Source of the DNA: Aeromonas bestiarum
Lineage (GTDB): Bacteria; Pseudomonadota; Gammaproteobacteria; Enterobacterales; Aeromonadaceae
NCBI RefSeq assembly: GCF_000819745.1
Contig: NZ_CDDA01000015.1
Coordinates: 485,653 to 549,652 of the forward strand
Reading direction: 5' to 3'
DNA: 64,000 nt
The stretch's first letter is position 1; every line of letters begins with the position of its first letter. Made by a program: the position numbers and the translations under genes. The notes beneath the pieces are model-generated. The model was not told where the DNA came from. It was given only the letters and a program-made list of their open reading frames with translations, and did no database searches. Shown in pieces: positions 56,116-64,000 of the stretch.

Positions 56116-56877
56116 CTATTTGGTCGCGGCCAGCGCCTGCTGCAGTGCCTTCTGTGCCCGGGTGGCGGCATCGACCTCGCCCTGTTCGCGCAGCAGTTGC
56201 ACCACCTGATGCAGTTGACCGGCGCTCAGGCCGACCCGTTGGCTGGCACGCATATGGGACAGCAACTGTGCCTCCACCCCTGGCATGGAAGCCAACGCCC
56301 CTACCGTCGCCAGTTCGCGGCTCTGCCAGTCCAGGTTGTCGCGAGCGAAAATATCGCCAAACAGGTGCGTCTGCAGGTACTGGTTGATCACTGGGGCAAA
56401 CTCAAAGAGCGGACCCTGTACCGGTGCACCCGAGATCCTGGTCTGGTTGGCAGTCCCCACTCGGCGCAGTTCATCACCGACCGGGATGGGGGTGACGGGC
56501 TCTTTTCCCAGAGGATCGTTGATGCCCCGTGCCTTGCGAGCCTCGACAACCTTCATCAACTCATTCAAGGCATTCAGACTGCGAGGAAAACCGGCATAAG
56601 CATAGAGCTGAACGAGCACCTCCTTGGCTTCATTCACCGTCAATCCTGCATCCAGACCCCGATTGAGGGCATCTCGTAGCTTCTCCATGTTGCTGGTCGC
56701 CATCGCCGAGGCGATCAAGGGAATGGCCTGCTGGCGCGTGGTCAGGGTGTCGGTCACGGATCCTTGCTGGCTCACCTGGGGGGTGCCCTCATTGGCGGCC
56801 ACCCCGTAGGGCAGTCCGGTGCCAAGGAGCAGCAGCGCCGCTGCCGTGATCGCCTTAATGTGCCTGGTATTGTTCAT
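56116..56877 (-). CDS. exported carboxymuconolactone decarboxylase-family protein
   Basis: 253 residues with signal peptide [28 protein letters not shown]. Two CMD-type helical repeats: LRDALNRGLDAGLTVNEAKEVLVQLYAYAGFPRSLNALNEL and SRELATVGALASMPGVEAQLLSHMRASQRVGLSAGQLHQVV. The redox CxxC of AhpD is absent, so it is not a thiol peroxidase of that type. Its ATG overlaps the cupin gene's end by 23 bases, implying coupled translation. Confidence 0.88.
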   Translation of the reverse strand: MNNTRHIKAITAAALLLLGTGLPYGVAANEGTPQVSQQGSVTDTLTTRQQAIPLIASAMATSNMEKLRDALNRGLDAGLTVNEAKEVLVQLYAYAGFPRSLNALNELMKVVEARKARGINDPLGKEPVTPIPVGDELRRVGTANQTRISGAPVQGPLFEFAPVINQYLQTHLFGDIFARDNLDWQSRELATVGALASMPGVEAQLLSHMRASQRVGLSAGQLHQVVQLLREQGEVDAATRAQKALQQALAATK

Positions 56878-57334
56878 CTGTCACCTTCTCCATCCATTCA
56901 ACACTCTTGCCGTCCACATTGCCGGTCACCGCCAGATGCGTCATCGCACTGCCGGGGGTGGCACCATGCCAATGCTTGACCCCGGGTGGGCAGGAGACGA
57001 CATCACCGGGACGGATGATCTGTACCGGTTGACCCTCCTGCTGGGTCAAGCCGACCCCCGAGGTCACAATGAGCCGCTGCCCTGCCGGGTGCCTGTGCCA
57101 GGCCGAACGCGCCCCGGGCTCGAAGGTGACGTAAGCACCCGATACCGGGATAGCCTGGTCGGCCGTGAAAAGCGGATCGACCCGGACCCGGCCGGTAAAG
57201 TTGTCCGCCGAACCGTACACCGCCGCCTGGCTGCCCGCGACGGCGATGCCGGTGGCTGCACCTTGCTCCACAGCAATGGCGACGCAACTCATAAGCGGCA
57301 GCAGCAGAGCGAAATAACGCATTTTTCCTGACAT
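56855..57334 (-). CDS. exported cupin-domain protein
   Basis: 159 residues, hydrophobic signal ([17 protein letters not shown]), then a single cupin barrel with metal ligands in [15 protein letters not shown] and [11 protein letters not shown]. Start is ATG 57334 or 57322. First gene of the operon cupin-CMD-flavodoxin-hydrolase. The cupin/CMD pair recurs in many bacteria as a two-gene unit of unknown chemistry. Its promoter has the composite operator described at 57381-57435. Confidence 0.88.
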   Translation of the reverse strand: MSGKMRYFALLLPLMSCVAIAVEQGAATGIAVAGSQAAVYGSADNFTGRVRVDPLFTADQAIPVSGAYVTFEPGARSAWHRHPAGQRLIVTSGVGLTQQEGQPVQIIRPGDVVSCPPGVKHWHGATPGSAMTHLAVTGNVDGKSVEWMEKVTDEQYQAH

Positions 57335-57380
57335 GAAACGAGATCCCTTTAGTGAGTGAGCCTGGGGTTAAACCACTGCC

Positions 57381-57435
57381 ATGCTAGCAAGCACGAGATG
57401 TCGTCACGCTGACCTCAGGCTGACGTTCCTGTCAG
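57381..57435 (-). promoter_or_regulatory. composite-operator promoter of the cupin operon
   Basis: Minus strand, reading down from 57435: CTGACA, 4 bases, CGTCAG (inverted repeat, 57435-57420), 6 bases, GTCAG (57413-57409), exactly 22 bases, then the -10 box TAGCAT (57386-57381). The half-sites GTCAG repeat at 11 bases, as for OmpR/PhoB-family response regulators. The operator lies in the 3' end of the kinase gene, 75 bases before the cupin start codon. Confidence 0.72.
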
Positions 57436-58903
57436 GATAGACCGGGCATGGAGGGTGCCAATCGTTTCTCCTGGAGGGTGCCAATCGTTTCTCCAGCACG
57501 GGTGCTGACTCATGAGCCTGCCCCCTCTTTGGGGACAGTGCAAAAGTGAGCCCAAAGGTATTGACCCCGTCCTCGCTCTGGGCGAACACCTCTCCCCGGT
57601 GCATGATCGCCACCGCCCGGACAATAGACAGCCCCAGGCCATGATGGGTGTCGCTGCGGGCCCTGGCTGAGTCAACCCGGTAAAAACGTTCAAACAGGCG
57701 AGACAGATGGGCAGGGGCAATGGGATCGCCGGGGTTTGAGACAGCGACCCAGGCCTGCTCCTCGCGCTGGCTCAGTCTGACGGTGATGGTTCCGTGGGGC
57801 GGTGAGTGCCTTGCCGCATTCTCCAGTAAATTGGCGAGTGAACGGTGGAACAGGCGCCGGTCGATATGTGCGATCACATCCCCTTCCAGCTGCAATGAGA
57901 GCCGCTTTTCGGCGAGGGAGGGCTCCACATACTCCACCGTCTTGAGGGTCTCTTCGCGCAGCGAAACCCGCTCCAGTTGGGAGGCATGCTCCCCCGCATG
58001 GGCATGGGACAAAAACAGCATGTCGTTGACGATGGAAGCCATCCGCTCCAGCTCCTCCAGATTGGAGCCGAGCAAGTCACCCAGCTCCTCTGGCGAACGC
58101 CTGCGGGATAACTCCAGCTGAGTCTGGCCAATCAGATTCGTGAGTGGGGTCCGCAGCTCATGGGCCACATCGGCATTGAAGCTCTCCAGTTGCCGCCATG
58201 CCACCTCCTGACGTGCCAAGACGCCGTTGAACGAGGAGGCCAACTGCTGCAGCTCCTCGGGCAAGGCGTCTGTGTCCAGCCGCTGACCATGGTCTCCCGG
58301 CGCCAGTCGATGGGCCTGCTGACTCAAGGCCCCTACCGGGCGCAGACCAATCCGGGCAACGCCATACCCCAGCAAGGCGACCATCAGCACGCCAAGGAGA
58401 GTGATGACCAGCAGCGTGCGGGTAAAGGCGTCCAGTGTGCTCATATAGGGCGTCGAGTCGATGGACACCACATAGCGCAGCTCGGGCCTTTCTCCATTGG
58501 CGGGAATGGTCTTCACCAGCAGGAAGAGCGAGCAGGCCTCCTCGGAGGCGCCGGGCAGTTTGTTGAACCCCTCCTTGAGAGCGTCCCAGGTTACCCCCGA
58601 TGGCGGTATGCCTCCCACCCTGAAGCTAGGATCGTCGCTGACAATCCAATAGTGAACACGGTTCCCCTCTGAGCTGGCCAGATTGGTGAACTTGCTGGCC
58701 AGCACTGACCACCCTTCGCTGGAGGTGCGGGCACTGATCCAGGGGCTCATCAAGGATTCACGAAACGACAGCTCGTTGTGCATCTGCTTTTGCAAGGAGT
58801 CATGGAGCGAACTCCTCAGCAGCAGACCGGATGCCGAGACGATCAGGACGGCACTCAGGGCAAACATCAGCGCCAGGTGTCCGGAGATGGAGCGTGTGAA
58901 CAT
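57404..58903 (-). CDS. sensor histidine kinase (CusS/HprS-like)
   Basis: 499 residues. N-terminal membrane helix (LALMFALSAVLIVSASGLLL), a periplasmic sensor of about 150 residues, second helix (TLLVITLLGVLMVALLGYGVARI), HAMP, His-kinase box NADVAHELRTPLTNLIGQTQLE with the phospho-accepting His, N box NLLENAARHSPP and G boxes HHGLGLSIVRAV. The family is that of metal or oxidant sensors. A 23-base tandem duplication (57449-57494) near the 3' end shifts the frame and replaces the original C-terminal tail. ATG at 58903 follows GGGAGGA, 14 bases after the regulator stop. Confidence 0.92.
   Translation of the reverse strand: MFTRSISGHLALMFALSAVLIVSASGLLLRSSLHDSLQKQMHNELSFRESLMSPWISARTSSEGWSVLASKFTNLASSEGNRVHYWIVSDDPSFRVGGIPPSGVTWDALKEGFNKLPGASEEACSLFLLVKTIPANGERPELRYVVSIDSTPYMSTLDAFTRTLLVITLLGVLMVALLGYGVARIGLRPVGALSQQAHRLAPGDHGQRLDTDALPEELQQLASSFNGVLARQEVAWRQLESFNADVAHELRTPLTNLIGQTQLELSRRRSPEELGDLLGSNLEELERMASIVNDMLFLSHAHAGEHASQLERVSLREETLKTVEYVEPSLAEKRLSLQLEGDVIAHIDRRLFHRSLANLLENAARHSPPHGTITVRLSQREEQAWVAVSNPGDPIAPAHLSRLFERFYRVDSARARSDTHHGLGLSIVRAVAIMHRGEVFAQSEDGVNTFGLTFALSPKRGQAHESAPVLEKRLAPSRRNDWHPPCPVYPDRNVSLRSA
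57449..57494. repeat. 23-base tandem duplication in the kinase 3' end
   Basis: The unit beginning TGGAGGGTGCCAATC at 57449 is repeated exactly at 57472. Because 23 is not a multiple of three the second copy changes the reading frame; without it the protein would end LEKRLAPSMPGLS, with it the tail is LEKRLAPSRRNDWHPP followed by about 15 other residues. Confidence 0.85.
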
Positions 58904-58917
58904 CTTGTTTCCTCCCC

Positions 58918-59607
58918 TCAAGGGTGCAGGTCCGGCCTGACTTCGAGCACATAACCCATGCCGCGCACCGTGTGCAGCAGCTTGACCTCGAAAGGCGCAT
59001 CTATCTTGGCTCGCAGCCGTTTTATCGCGACTTCCACGACGTTGGCATCACTGTCAAAATTCATATCCCAGACCTGCTCGGCAATCATCATCTTCGAGAG
59101 GATCTCCCCCTGATGGCGGGCCAGCAGGCTGAGCAGGGAGAACTCCTTGGCGGTGAGCTCCAGCCGATGGCCGGCGCGCGACACCCGACGCGCCAGCAGA
59201 TCCAGATGCATATCGTGGATCTGCAACTGGGTGATGTCCGCGCCATCGGCCCCGCGACGACGCACCAGGGCCTGGATACGGGCAACCAGTTCAATGAGCG
59301 AGAAGGGTTTGGGCAGATAGTCATCGGCCCCCAGACGCAGCCCCTTGACCCGCTCGTCCACGGAGCCGCGCGCAGAGAGCATCAGCACCGGTGTCTGCTT
59401 GCTCGCACGAAGCCCCTCCAGCACCCGATAACCATCCATGCCAGGCAACATCACATCCAGAATGATGGCGTCATACTCGTACTCCAGCGCAAAATGGAGC
59501 CCTTCGGCCCCCTCAGCGGAGACATCGACCATGAAGCCCGACTCTCCCAGTGCGCGACAAAGATATGACGAGGTCTTCTCTTCGTCCTCTACCAACAACA
59601 GACGCAT
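58918..59607 (-). CDS. OmpR/PhoB-family response regulator (CusR/HprR-like)
   Basis: 229 residues. Receiver domain [25 protein letters not shown] with phospho-acceptor Asp in [15 protein letters not shown] and Lys in DDYLPKPF; C-terminal winged helix [58 protein letters not shown] at 59607 follows AAGGAAG. It precedes the kinase gene in one operon and lies 98 bases after the aldo/keto reductase. It is the likely ligand of the three composite operators. Confidence 0.94.
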   Translation of the reverse strand: MRLLLVEDEEKTSSYLCRALGESGFMVDVSAEGAEGLHFALEYEYDAIILDVMLPGMDGYRVLEGLRASKQTPVLMLSARGSVDERVKGLRLGADDYLPKPFSLIELVARIQALVRRRGADGADITQLQIHDMHLDLLARRVSRAGHRLELTAKEFSLLSLLARHQGEILSKMMIAEQVWDMNFDSDANVVEVAIKRLRAKIDAPFEVKLLHTVRGMGYVLEVRPDLHP

Positions 59608-59705
59608 GGCATCCACTTCCTTATATCCAGGGCTCGCGCTCATGACAGCATGAACAGGGTGCCGACGGGGCCCTACCTCCATTCATCCCGCCAGCGGCCA
59701 GCAAG

Positions 59706-60887
<1,182 letters not shown>

Positions 60888-60940
60888 AAGAGACTCCTTT
60901 TATGACCAGACGGGTGACGAAGACCACTTCGTATTGCCAC

Positions 60941-60995
60941 ATCCTATTGATTCGTTACCAACATTCCCCTGACAGCAAGCTGACAGCCGTGTCAG
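60941..60995 (-). promoter_or_regulatory. composite-operator promoter of the AKR-regulator-kinase operon
   Basis: Minus strand from 60995: CTGACA-CGGC-TGTCAG (60995-60980, perfect inverted repeat), 6 bases, GTCAG (60973-60969), exactly 22 bases, -10 box TAGGAT (60946-60941). The operator is 82 bases before the AKR start, the same layout as the cupin promoter, and implies autoregulation of the two-component system. Confidence 0.75.
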
Positions 60996-61021
60996 AAATC
61001 CAGGCCAAGGCCACCACCTGA

Positions 61022-61076
61022 CTGACCGCATTGTCATTTCCCCGTCATGGGGCTGACAGCCCCCTCCCCTTACCCT
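61022..61076 (+). promoter_or_regulatory. composite-operator promoter of the dienelactone-hydrolase-like gene
   Basis: Plus strand: CTGACC-GCAT-TGTCAT (61022-61037), 6 bases, GTCAT (61044-61048), exactly 22 bases, TACCCT (61071-61076). The half-sites are weaker than in the other two promoters but every spacing is identical. It lies 62 bases before the hydrolase start and back to back with the AKR promoter. Confidence 0.6.
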
Positions 61077-61137
61077 TGTCCGGCAATATCCACCGCGTGC
61101 CTCTGGAGCCAGGCCGCGCTTACCCTCGGGAGTCCAC

Positions 61138-62190
61138 ATGAAACAGACCTTTCTCAATGCCATGGTGCTGACGGCGCTGGCAGGCTTTGCCACCACCGCC
61201 CAGGCCGCCGATCACAGACAAAATCCGTTTACCCTGGCCTATGAAGGGGCCATCACCGAAAACATCCAGGGCAGGGTCAACCTCCACCCGGTGAAATATG
61301 ACCTGCATGGCATCCAGATAGCCGCGAATGTCTATACCCCTGCCGACTATGATCCCGCCAAAACCTACCCGGCCGTGGTCGTTGCCCACCCCAACGGAGG
61401 GGTCAAGGAGCAGGTCGCGGGCCTCTATGCCCAGCGCCTGGCAGAGCAAGGCTACATCGCCATCACGGCGGACGCCGCCTACCAGGGGGCCAGCGGAGGC
61501 ATGCCCCGCAGCGTCGATAAACCGGCAAACCGCATCGAGGACATTCACGGCATGGCGGATTACCTCGGCCAATACCCCGGCGTTGACAAGGAACGCATCG
61601 GCCTGCTTGGCATTTGCGGCGGTGGCGGTTATTCCTTGAAAGCGGCCCAGACCGACAAGCGTTTCAAGGCCCTGGCGACCCTCAGCATGTTTGACTCCGG
61701 GCTGGTGCGTCGCAACGGATATCAGGATTCTCAACTCGCCACCGTGCAGGAGCGCCTGAAGCAGGCCACCGATGCCCGCACCAGAGAGGTCACCACGGGT
61801 GAGGTGAGCTACTCCGGCGACGCCAACCTGACCGACGAACAGATAGCCAAGCTGCCGTTCGAGCTGTACCGCCAAGGCTACGAGTACTACTGGAAGACCC
61901 ATGCCCATCCCAATTCGACATTCCGCTACACCACCAGCAGCCTGCTCGACCTGATGAACTTCGATGCCCAGAGCAACATGGAGCTCATCAATCAACCGCT
62001 GCTGATGATGGCGGGGACCAAGGCGGACTCGCGCTACATGACCGAAAGCGCCTTCAAGAAAGCCACCGGCACCGCCCATAAAGAGCTGTTCCTCATCGAG
62101 GGGGCGACGCACATTGAAACCTACTGGGTGCCTCGCTACGTGGATCAGGCGATGAGCCGGATCGATGCCTTCTTCGACAAGAACATCTGA
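61138..62190 (+). CDS. exported dienelactone-hydrolase-like protein
   Basis: 350 residues with signal peptide MKQTFLNAMVLTALAGFATTAQA. The nucleophile motif is GICGGGGY, with Cys in place of Ser as in dienelactone hydrolases; Asp in MAGTKADSRY and His in IEGATHIETYW complete the triad. The upstream PAVVVAHPNGGVKEQ is the oxyanion region. It is divergent from the AKR gene and shares its control region. It ends before a strong palindromic terminator. Substrate unknown. Confidence 0.9.
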   Translation: MKQTFLNAMVLTALAGFATTAQAADHRQNPFTLAYEGAITENIQGRVNLHPVKYDLHGIQIAANVYTPADYDPAKTYPAVVVAHPNGGVKEQVAGLYAQRLAEQGYIAITADAAYQGASGGMPRSVDKPANRIEDIHGMADYLGQYPGVDKERIGLLGICGGGGYSLKAAQTDKRFKALATLSMFDSGLVRRNGYQDSQLATVQERLKQATDARTREVTTGEVSYSGDANLTDEQIAKLPFELYRQGYEYYWKTHAHPNSTFRYTTSSLLDLMNFDAQSNMELINQPLLMMAGTKADSRYMTESAFKKATGTAHKELFLIEGATHIETYWVPRYVDQAMSRIDAFFDKNI

Positions 62191-62302
62191 CGGTGTATCG
62201 CTAGCCCGGATCAGGCACTGCACTGGTCAAGGAAACGGCACAGACTCTGGTAGGTTCGTTGCGCAAGCTGTATCAGCTAACCTGCTGGCCCTCAATGCAA
62301 CA

Positions 62303-62332
62303 AGAACAAGGTGCATCGATGCACCTTGTTCT
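62303..62332. terminator. 30-base perfect palindrome, bidirectional terminator
   Basis: Arms AGAACAAGGTGCATC (62303-62317) and its exact complement (62318-62332), with T-containing flanks. It lies between two convergent genes and most likely ends both transcripts. Confidence 0.7.
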
Positions 62333-62347
62333 CTCACCCCAAGCAAG

Positions 62348-63187
62348 CTAGTGCGTCGTCTTCAGATACTGGAGTTCGCCGTACCAGTAGCTGGCGGTGG
62401 TGCCGCCATCGATTAGGAAGTCGGTTCCCGTCATGAAGCGCCCTTTGTGACTCATCAAGAACTCCCCCAGCTCCCCAACCTCGTCAGGCGTGCCCGCCCG
62501 GCCTGCGGGACACAGGCCCAACATGGTCCTGTACCCCTCGCCACGGGGTCCTTTCAGTTCATCGTTGGCCAGCGGCGTGATGATGATACCTGGGCTGATC
62601 GAATTGATAGTGGCTCCACGCTTGCCCCAGGCCGTCGCCTCATACATGACCCGCAACACATTGCAGCGCTTGGAGTATTGGTAGGCTTTAAGGGTATCGC
62701 CGATGCCTTGTATCAACGGGAGTGACAACAGCGCCTCCGTGGGTGTCATGGCAAGTTGTTCGCTCTCCTCGGGGGGAATGTTGCCGAGCCTGTGACCCGA
62801 TTGGGACGAGATGACAACTCCTGATCCCCCTTCACCGATGATCTTGCCGAACTCTTCCAGCAAGACCGCAGTGCCATACAGGTCAACCTTGAGGATGGTT
62901 TCAACGCTGGCTTGGGAAGGGGAGACACCGGCCGCATTGATCAGTTGCATGACGGAGCCATGGCTCTGGGCGTGTTGCACCAGCTCGATGATCGACGCCC
63001 GTGACGACAGGTCCACGACCAGCACGCTGGTGTCAAAACCGGCCTCTTCCAGGGTCTTGGCCGCTGCCTCTGCATTTTTCTGGCTGATGTCCGCCAGTAC
63101 CACATGCTTGCCTGCCCCTACCCGCCTTGCAATGGCTTGGCCAATGGACCCGGCCCCGACCAGCACAACCACTTCTTTTTTAGCCAT
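62348..63187 (-). CDS. short-chain dehydrogenase/reductase
   Basis: 279 residues: cofactor loop VGAGSIGQAIARRVGAG, LADISQKN, NAAG motif LINAAGVSP, VISSQSGHR with Ser, Y-x3-K in AYQYSKRCN, and a C-terminal GTDFLIDGG. A classical SDR; substrate not readable. The long insertion before the catalytic Tyr (IPPEESEQLAMTPTEALLSLPLIQ) is unlike FabG. Its promoter region (63188-63370) shows no composite operator, so it seems outside the two-component regulon. Confidence 0.88.
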   Translation of the reverse strand: MAKKEVVVLVGAGSIGQAIARRVGAGKHVVLADISQKNAEAAAKTLEEAGFDTSVLVVDLSSRASIIELVQHAQSHGSVMQLINAAGVSPSQASVETILKVDLYGTAVLLEEFGKIIGEGGSGVVISSQSGHRLGNIPPEESEQLAMTPTEALLSLPLIQGIGDTLKAYQYSKRCNVLRVMYEATAWGKRGATINSISPGIIITPLANDELKGPRGEGYRTMLGLCPAGRAGTPDEVGELGEFLMSHKGRFMTGTDFLIDGGTTASYWYGELQYLKTTH

Positions 63188-63370
63188 GATATTGCCTCTC
63201 TCATTCCATCCCCCATCTGTGGGAGAAGATTGACTCTCATTTATACAAGGTTATCCGATGAACACAGTGGGCTATACACCAGCGAGGATATCTAACACCC
63301 CACGAGCCCCCTCCTTCACGACGCTCGCGATCGCCGCCAAAAGGTCCTTTTTGGGGATGACGGCCCCTTA

Positions 63371-64000
63371 TCAGGGCGCCATCACCAGGCGCACCCCTAT
63401 GCTGATCCCGCGATAGTCAGGGTCATAACTACGCCTGAACCCTGAACGCCAACTGGTCGCACTCTGGTGCCAACTGCCGCCACGCACAACCCGCTGCGTG
63501 CCGGTTGCAGGCCCTTGTGGATCCGCATTCGGGCTGTGGGCGTAGTAGTCCTCTGCATACCAATCCTCTACCCACTCCCACACATTGCCGTGTATGTCGT
63601 ACAAGCCCCAAGGGTTGGGTCTCTTGCTGCCTACTGGGTGAGTACCACCACTGATGAAATTCTCACCAAACCAGGCGTACCCCCCTAGCTGGCGCATATC
63701 GTCACCAAACGAATAAGCCGTCTTCGTGCCGGCACGCGCGGCATACTCCCATTCGGCTTCGGTAGGCAACCGGTAACGCTTGCGGCCCTCCATCACGTTC
63801 AAGCGATCAATGAAGGCCTGTACATCCAGCCAGGATGCTGTGACAGGATGATCGGGTTGGCGGATACGGTCCGCCATACCGGGCAAGTGATAGAAGGAAT
63901 TGGACCGACTCTTCTCATCGAAGGGACTGCTACCCATCACCGTTTCCCACTGGGCTTGGGTCACTTCAAAACGGCCAAGCCAGAAGGGTTTAGTCAGAGT
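63371..64000 (-). CDS. formylglycine-generating-enzyme/SUMF1-family protein, 3' part
   Basis: The frame is open from the window edge (TLTKPFWLGRFE) to the stop at 63371. Family motifs: EVTQAQWETVMG, HPVTASWLDVQAFIDRLN, YRLPTEAEWEYAARAGT, NPWGLYDIHGNVWEWVEDWY, RVVRGGSWHQSA, and IGVRLV at the end. This C-type-lectin-like fold is found in formylglycine-generating enzymes and in many proteins without that activity; the copper-binding Cys pair of true enzymes is not seen in the visible part, so activity is doubtful. The N-terminus lies outside the window. Confidence 0.9.
   Translation of the reverse strand, partial: TLTKPFWLGRFEVTQAQWETVMGSSPFDEKSRSNSFYHLPGMADRIRQPDHPVTASWLDVQAFIDRLNVMEGRKRYRLPTEAEWEYAARAGTKTAYSFGDDMRQLGGYAWFGENFISGGTHPVGSKRPNPWGLYDIHGNVWEWVEDWYAEDYYAHSPNADPQGPATGTQRVVRGGSWHQSATSWRSGFRRSYDPDYRGISIGVRLVMAP

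Overview
The window looks like the chromosome of a gammaproteobacterium, most probably Aeromonas. The order fabH-fabD-fabG-acpP-fabF-pabC-mltG-tmk-holB-tatD is the gammaproteobacterial fatty-acid/replication cluster, the protein sequences sit close to Escherichia/Vibrio homologues, the backbone is GC-rich, and rsmF-letB-letA, yebG and prpBCD are present. The species assignment is inference; there is no rRNA gene in the window.

Layout. 1-7981: core fatty-acid synthesis, murein-terminating, thymidylate kinase and clamp-loader genes, all on the + strand. 8269-9739: a lone tyrosine recombinase and a small RHH-like protein. 9950-15419: rsmF, the seven-MCE-domain protein letB and two half-size PqiA/LetA proteins, all on the - strand. 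15568-19177: the methylcitrate genes prpB, prpC, prpD. 19262-28912: a carbon-storage neighbourhood with a PHA-region protein, a WS/DGAT wax-ester/triacylglycerol synthase, a phasin, a patatin-like lipase, a TetR regulator, a two-domain fatty acyl-CoA reductase and a membrane-anchored lipase. 29085-29405: yebG under a LexA box.

29676-46071 is an accessory region. It starts with four consecutive tyrosine recombinases on the + strand. The first has host-like composition and the next three are AT-rich, overlapping or nearly so, and followed by a small helical protein. The cargo is a winged-helix/coiled-coil protein, an XRE regulator, an orphan StbD/RelB-like antitoxin, a 1790-residue nuclease-STAND NTPase protein of the Avs type, a CoiA-like zinc protein and a stop-interrupted remnant of a NYN-domain gene at the right edge. 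It looks like a defence island mobilised by a multi-recombinase module.

46072-53237 holds small metabolic and regulatory units: LysR with an F420-like NADP oxidoreductase, hydrolases, a tautomerase, a lysE-panB pair opposite an Lrp regulator, and a second LysR. 53351-62190 is an exported redox/hydrolase cluster built round a CusRS/HprRS-like two-component system. Three promoters in it share one architecture: a composite operator, CTGAC-type inverted repeat plus a further GTCAG half-site at 11 bp, followed exactly 22 bp later by a TAnnnT -10 box. These promoters precede the cupin operon, the aldo/keto reductase-response regulator-kinase operon and a divergent dienelactone-hydrolase-like gene, so the two-component system probably controls itself and its neighbours. 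The window ends with an SDR gene and the 3' part of a formylglycine-generating-enzyme-like gene.

No rRNA, tRNA, CRISPR array or classical insertion sequence was recognised.
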